Assembly (NCBI GenBank): GCA_934552695.1
Contig: CAKTER010000016.1
Coordinates: 1 to 17,467, forward strand
DNA: 17,467 nt
Origin: an uncultured Eubacteriales bacterium
GTDB lineage: Bacteria > Bacillota > Clostridia > Lachnospirales > Anaerotignaceae
Direction: 5' to 3'
The notes beneath the pieces are model-generated. The model was not told the origin of the DNA. It did not search any database and saw nothing but the letters and a program-made list of their open reading frames with translations. Below are positions 14,606 through 17,467 of this stretch, piece by piece. Positions within the stretch are counted from its first letter, which is position 1; every line of letters begins with the position of its first letter. A program made the translations under genes and the position numbers.

Positions 14606-15793
14606 ATGGACAGCGTCGAGCTGATTGCCGCACTGGAACAGATCGAAAAAGAAAAAGGCATTAACAAAGAAGTGATTTTTGAGGCTATCGAAACCTCGCT
14701 GGTTTCGGCTTGCAAAAAGAACTTTGCCAATGTGCAGAACATTAAGGTGGACATGAACCGGGAAAACGGCGAGGTGAAGGTGTACACCCAGCGGGAAGTG
14801 GTGGAAGAGGTGGAGGACCCCGAAAACCAGATTTCGCTGGAGGAAGCCCGGGCCATCCGCCCCGATTATCAGCTGGGGGACATGGTAAACACCGAGGTCA
14901 CCCCCAAAAACTTTGGCCGTATTTCGGCCCAAACCGCAAAGCAGGTTGTGATGCAAAAGCTGCGGGAGGCCGAGCGGGAGATTTTGTATAGCCAGTACAT
15001 CTCCAAGGAAAAAGAAGTGGTCACCGGTATTGTCCAGCGGCAGGAGCGCCGCAACGTCATCATCCAGCTGGGGAAGCTGGATGCCGTGCTGACCCCCAAC
15101 GAGCAAATCCCCGGGGAGATATATTCCTTCCAGGAACGGGTGAAAGTGTATGTGCTGGAGGTCCGGCAGACCCCCAAGGGGCCCCAGGTTTTTGTGTCCC
15201 GCACCCACCCCGAGCTGGTAAAGCGGCTGTTTGAGCAGGAGGTTCCCGAGGTTCACGATGGCGTGGTAGAGATTAAGAGCATTGCCCGGGAGGCAGGCAG
15301 CCGCACCAAGATTGCCGTTTGCTCCAAAAACCCCAACGTGGACGCCGTAGGCGCCTGTGTGGGCCAAAACGGCTACCGGGTGAATGTGATTGTAGACGAG
15401 CTGATGGGTGAAAAAATCGACATTGTGAACTGGAATGAGGATCCCCGGAAGTTTATTGCGGCGGCCTTAAGCCCCGCCCGGGTGCTTTCGGTGGCCATCT
15501 TCCCCGACGAGCAGAGCGCCCTCATTATTGTTCCCGACCACCAGCTGTCGCTGGCCATTGGCAAGGAAGGGCAAAACGCCCGGCTTTCGGCCAAGCTTAC
15601 CGGTTGGCGCATCGATATTAAGAGCGAGTCCCAGGCCCGGGAGGCCGGGTTGGTGGTGGAAGCCAACGACTACGAGCAGGAGAAGAATTCCTACAACGCC
15701 GAGGAGTATTACGACGACGAATACTACGACGACGAGGAATATTACGAGGACGACGGCTATTATGACGAGGGCGACGACCAGACCGAAAGGTAA
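14606..15793 (+). CDS. nusA: Transcription termination/antitermination factor NusA
   Basis: The protein has 395 residues. The ATG at 14606 has GGGAGGA at 14591-14597. NusA binds RNA polymerase and nascent RNA, influencing pausing, intrinsic termination and coupling. Domains in order are the polymerase-binding N-terminal domain (1 to about 125), S1 (about 135-200; GIVQRQERRNVIIQLGKLDA), KH1 (about 205-280; VGACVGQNGYRVNVIVDEL) and KH2 (about 285-345; LSLAIGKEGQNARLSAKLTG). It lacks the extra acidic repeats of E. coli NusA, as expected for Firmicutes. From about 366 to the end is an unusual tail made almost only of Tyr, Asp and Glu. The stop overlaps the ribosome binding site of ylxR. Confidence 0.97.
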   Translation: MDSVELIAALEQIEKEKGINKEVIFEAIETSLVSACKKNFANVQNIKVDMNRENGEVKVYTQREVVEEVEDPENQISLEEARAIRPDYQLGDMVNTEVTPKNFGRISAQTAKQVVMQKLREAEREILYSQYISKEKEVVTGIVQRQERRNVIIQLGKLDAVLTPNEQIPGEIYSFQERVKVYVLEVRQTPKGPQVFVSRTHPELVKRLFEQEVPEVHDGVVEIKSIAREAGSRTKIAVCSKNPNVDAVGACVGQNGYRVNVIVDELMGEKIDIVNWNEDPRKFIAAALSPARVLSVAIFPDEQSALIIVPDHQLSLAIGKEGQNARLSAKLTGWRIDIKSESQAREAGLVVEANDYEQEKNSYNAEEYYDDEYYDDEEYYEDDGYYDEGDDQTER

Positions 15794-15805
15794 GGAGGCC
15801 GGAGC

Positions 15806-16078
15806 ATGAAACAGCGGAAGCTGCCCCAGCGGAAATGCTGCGGGTGCCAGGAAATGAAGGATAAAAAAGAGCTGATCCGGGTGGTGCGTAGCGAGGACGG
15901 GACGTTTTCGCTGGACTTTACCGGGAAGGCTCCGGGCCGGGGGGCGTATGTGTGCCCCAACCGGTCGTGCATGGAAAAAGCCCAAAAAAGCCGGGGGCTG
16001 GAGCGGTCGTTTAAGGCGGCGGTGCCCAAGGACGTGTACGAAAGCTTGCTGGCCAAGCTGCCGGAGGAAACCGAATGA
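15806..16078 (+). CDS. ylxR: YlxR/RnpM RNA-binding protein (DUF448)
   Basis: The protein has 90 residues. The ATG at 15806 has AAGGAGG at 15792-15798, which overlaps the nusA stop. Family signatures are RKCCGCQEMKDKKELIRVV, then GKAPGRGAYVCPNRSCMEKA. The four cysteines, two in the N-terminal CCGC cluster and two in the second motif, make the fold look zinc-ribbon-like, but metal binding is not established here. The B. subtilis member has been linked to modulation of RNase P and is called RnpM. It lies in its usual place between nusA and ylxQ, and its stop overlaps the ylxQ start (ATGA). Confidence 0.93.
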   Translation: MKQRKLPQRKCCGCQEMKDKKELIRVVRSEDGTFSLDFTGKAPGRGAYVCPNRSCMEKAQKSRGLERSFKAAVPKDVYESLLAKLPEETE

Positions 16079-16389
16079 ACCGGAAGTTTTACGGGCTTTT
16101 GGGGCTGTGCCGCCGGGCCGGGAAGCTGGCCATGGGCCAGACCCTGTGCGAAAACGCTATCCGGAGCGGCGAAGGGTCGCTGGTAATCTTGGCGGCCGAT
16201 GCTTCGGAAAACACGCAAAAAAAATTTTATAACAGCGCTCAGTATTACAAGCTGCCTTTGGTAAAGGCGGCCGACCGGGAAGAGCTGGGAACGGCGTTGG
16301 GCCGGGCGGAACTGGCTGTGGCCGTGGTGACCGACCCCGGGTTTGCCCAAAGATTGCTGGCGCTGGCGGAGGATACTGGTATGAACTGA
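16075..16389 (+). CDS. ylxQ: L7Ae-family RNA-binding protein YlxQ
   Basis: The protein has 104 residues. The ATG at 16075 overlaps the ylxR stop by four bases, and GGAGGAA at 16063-16069 serves as the ribosome binding site. It belongs to the L7Ae/L30e group of kink-turn RNA binders. Visible marks are FYGLLGLCRRAGKLAMGQ at the N-terminus, SLVILAADASENTQKKF in the middle, and a short hydrophobic VAVVTDPGFAQRLL segment near the end. The precise RNA target is not known. It lies in the conserved nusA-ylxR-ylxQ-infB order, and infB starts 17 bases after its stop. Confidence 0.93.
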   Translation: MNRKFYGLLGLCRRAGKLAMGQTLCENAIRSGEGSLVILAADASENTQKKFYNSAQYYKLPLVKAADREELGTALGRAELAVAVVTDPGFAQRLLALAEDTGMN

Positions 16390-16406
16390 ATGTGGAGGTG
16401 TGGACT

Positions 16407-17467
16407 ATGCCTAAGATTCGCGTTCACGAGTTAGCAAAGGAGTTAGGCTTGACGAATAAGGATATGTTGGATAAATTACAGGGAATGGGCATTGAGGCGA
16501 CCAGCCATATGTCCGGGATTGATGAAAAGGATGCCAAGCGGGTGACCGACGAGGTGAAAAAACCGGCGGCTAAGGCCGAAAATCCCCGTCCGGCGGCCCG
16601 GCCCCAGGGGCAGGGAGCGCAACGGCCCCCCCAGGGAGCGGGCCAGCGGCCCCAGGGCCAGCAGCGCCCCCAAAACAATACAAACAACGGCGTCCCCAAG
16701 CTGGTATACGGCCCCGGTGAGCGGCGGCCTCAGGGGAGCCGTCCGCCCCGGCCTCAGGGCCAGCGGCCCCAGGGACAACCCGGGCAGGGACAGGGCGACG
16801 TACCCAAGCTGGTCTATGGCCCCGGCGAGCGGCGGCCTCAGGGCAGCCGTCCTCCCCGGCCCCAGGGGGAGCGTCCTCAGGGCCAGCGTCCTCAAGGGGA
16901 GCGTCCCCAAGGTCAGCGTCCTCAGGGGGAGCGTCCCTATGGCCAGCGCCCCCAGGGTGACCGTCCTCAGGGCCAGCGGCCCTATGGGGAAAACCGCCCG
17001 CAAAGCGACCGTCCCCAGGGCCAACGTCCTCAGGGAGAGCGTCCTCAAGGTCAGCGGCCCCAGGGGGATCGGCCCCAAGGGGGAAATCGGCCCCAGGGCG
17101 GCAATCGGCCCCAGGGCGGCGGTCGGCCCCAGGGGGGGCGGCCGAGCGGGGGCCAAGGCGGCAACCGCGGCGGTGGCCGGGGCCGGGGGCCCGAAACGGT
17201 GACCGAGCAGCGGCCGCAGCGCTCCGGTGCACCGGGCCAGCGTCCCGGCGGAAAGCCCGGGCAGCAACGCTATGGCGGGAAGAAGGATAACACCAAGCCC
17301 GTCCCCCGTCCCATGCCGCAGCCTAAGCCCGAGCCGGAGATTCCGGCGGAACCCCGGGAAGCGTTTGTGCCCGAGACCATGACCGTCAAGGAACTGGCGG
17401 CGACTCTGGGCCGCAGCGGCGCCGACGTGCTGAAGCACATGATGAAAAAGGGGATTATGGCCAACAT
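16407..17467 (+). CDS. infB: Translation initiation factor IF2, N-terminal part (3' partial)
   Basis: The ATG at 16407 has GGAGG at 16394-16398. The frame stays open to the window end, giving 353 complete codons and no stop. IF2 is a GTPase that brings initiator tRNA to the 30S subunit and promotes subunit joining; the GTPase and C-terminal domains are outside the window. Residues 3-50 are the first IF2_N domain (KIRVHELAKELGLTNKDMLD), and about 322-353 begin a second (TMTVKELAATLGRSGADVLK). The roughly 270 residues between are disordered, built from Arg, Pro, Gln and Gly with about 21 RPQG motifs and one 23-residue duplication. Long variable linkers are normal for IF2, but this composition is unusual. 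The antisense and alternate-frame open stretches here are by-products of the repeats. Confidence 0.95.
   Translation, partial: MPKIRVHELAKELGLTNKDMLDKLQGMGIEATSHMSGIDEKDAKRVTDEVKKPAAKAENPRPAARPQGQGAQRPPQGAGQRPQGQQRPQNNTNNGVPKLVYGPGERRPQGSRPPRPQGQRPQGQPGQGQGDVPKLVYGPGERRPQGSRPPRPQGERPQGQRPQGERPQGQRPQGERPYGQRPQGDRPQGQRPYGENRPQSDRPQGQRPQGERPQGQRPQGDRPQGGNRPQGGNRPQGGGRPQGGRPSGGQGGNRGGGRGRGPETVTEQRPQRSGAPGQRPGGKPGQQRYGGKKDNTKPVPRPMPQPKPEPEIPAEPREAFVPETMTVKELAATLGRSGADVLKHMMKKGIMAN
16692..16868 (+). repeat. Duplicated 23-residue segment in the IF2 linker
   Basis: Copies at 16692-16760 and 16800-16868 encode the same 23 residues, beginning VPKLVYGPGERRPQG. They differ at eight codons, all synonymous. 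The copies start 108 bases apart. Confidence 0.85.
16857..17135 (+). repeat. RPQG tandem array in infB
   Basis: Fifteen RPQG tetrapeptides, with two RPYG and one RPQS variants, occur mostly at five-residue (15-base) spacing. The residue before each unit largely alternates between Glu/Asp and Gln, giving a ten-residue (30-base) higher-order unit. Toward the end the spacing changes to Gly-Asn-RPQG and then Gly-rich sequence. Confidence 0.85.

Noticed and set aside
16476..17438. Antisense and alternate-frame repetitive open frames across the infB linker
   Set aside because: The 15/30-base periodic RPQG DNA keeps several frames open. The infB frame is confirmed by IF2_N domains on both sides.

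Overview
This is a chromosomal housekeeping segment of a Gram-positive anaerobe, most likely class Clostridia. The evidence is the rimP-nusA-ylxR-ylxQ-infB order, a type II pantothenate kinase, a four-Cys (Fe-S type) PurF, strong AAGGAGG ribosome binding sites, several TTG/GTG starts, and sigma-A style promoters. GC content looks like 55-60% by eye. Every gene I accept is on the + strand. I see no tRNA, rRNA, CRISPR array, insertion sequence, phage gene or att site, and no gene-free stretch longer than about 300 bases.

Layout. (1) 2-1564: the 3' part of a membrane-anchored von Willebrand A protein, cut by the left edge. (2) 1614-5170: promoter, leader hairpin, a VanW-family envelope protein, an Lrp/AsnC regulator and a PLP aminotransferase. 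The last two overlap by ATGA, and a hairpin-plus-T terminator closes the unit. (3) 5205-6206: a WG-repeat lipoprotein directly after that terminator, followed by its own terminator. (4) 6326-7673: promoter, leader hairpin, threonine ammonia-lyase, terminator. (5) 7688-11460: promoter, purC-purF-purB (purF and purB overlap by 44 nt), terminator. (6) 11488-12900: promoter, purA (TTG start), terminator. (7) 12966-13977: a near-perfect promoter, a leader with two adjacent hairpins, coaW (TTG start) and a weak terminator. (8) 13992-17467: an extended -10 promoter inside an inverted repeat, a GNRA-capped leader stem-loop, then rimP-nusA-ylxR-ylxQ-infB, with infB cut by the right edge.

How the genes work together. 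PurF opens de novo purine synthesis, PurC makes SAICAR, PurB acts at both the SAICAR and adenylosuccinate steps, and PurA commits IMP to AMP. CoaW starts coenzyme A synthesis. The final operon combines ribosome maturation (RimP), transcription elongation/termination (NusA), two small RNA-binding proteins and initiation factor IF2. The Lrp/aminotransferase pair and IlvA handle amino acids.

I find no convincing new multi-gene system. The most unusual signals are within known genes and leaders: an RPQG-repeat linker in IF2 with a perfectly conserved 23-residue duplication, a PurA lacking several canonical IMP-site residues, a PurB that reads like the animal enzyme, a Tyr/Asp/Glu tail on NusA, and dyad or hairpin elements at the rimP, coaW, vanW-like and ilvA leaders.
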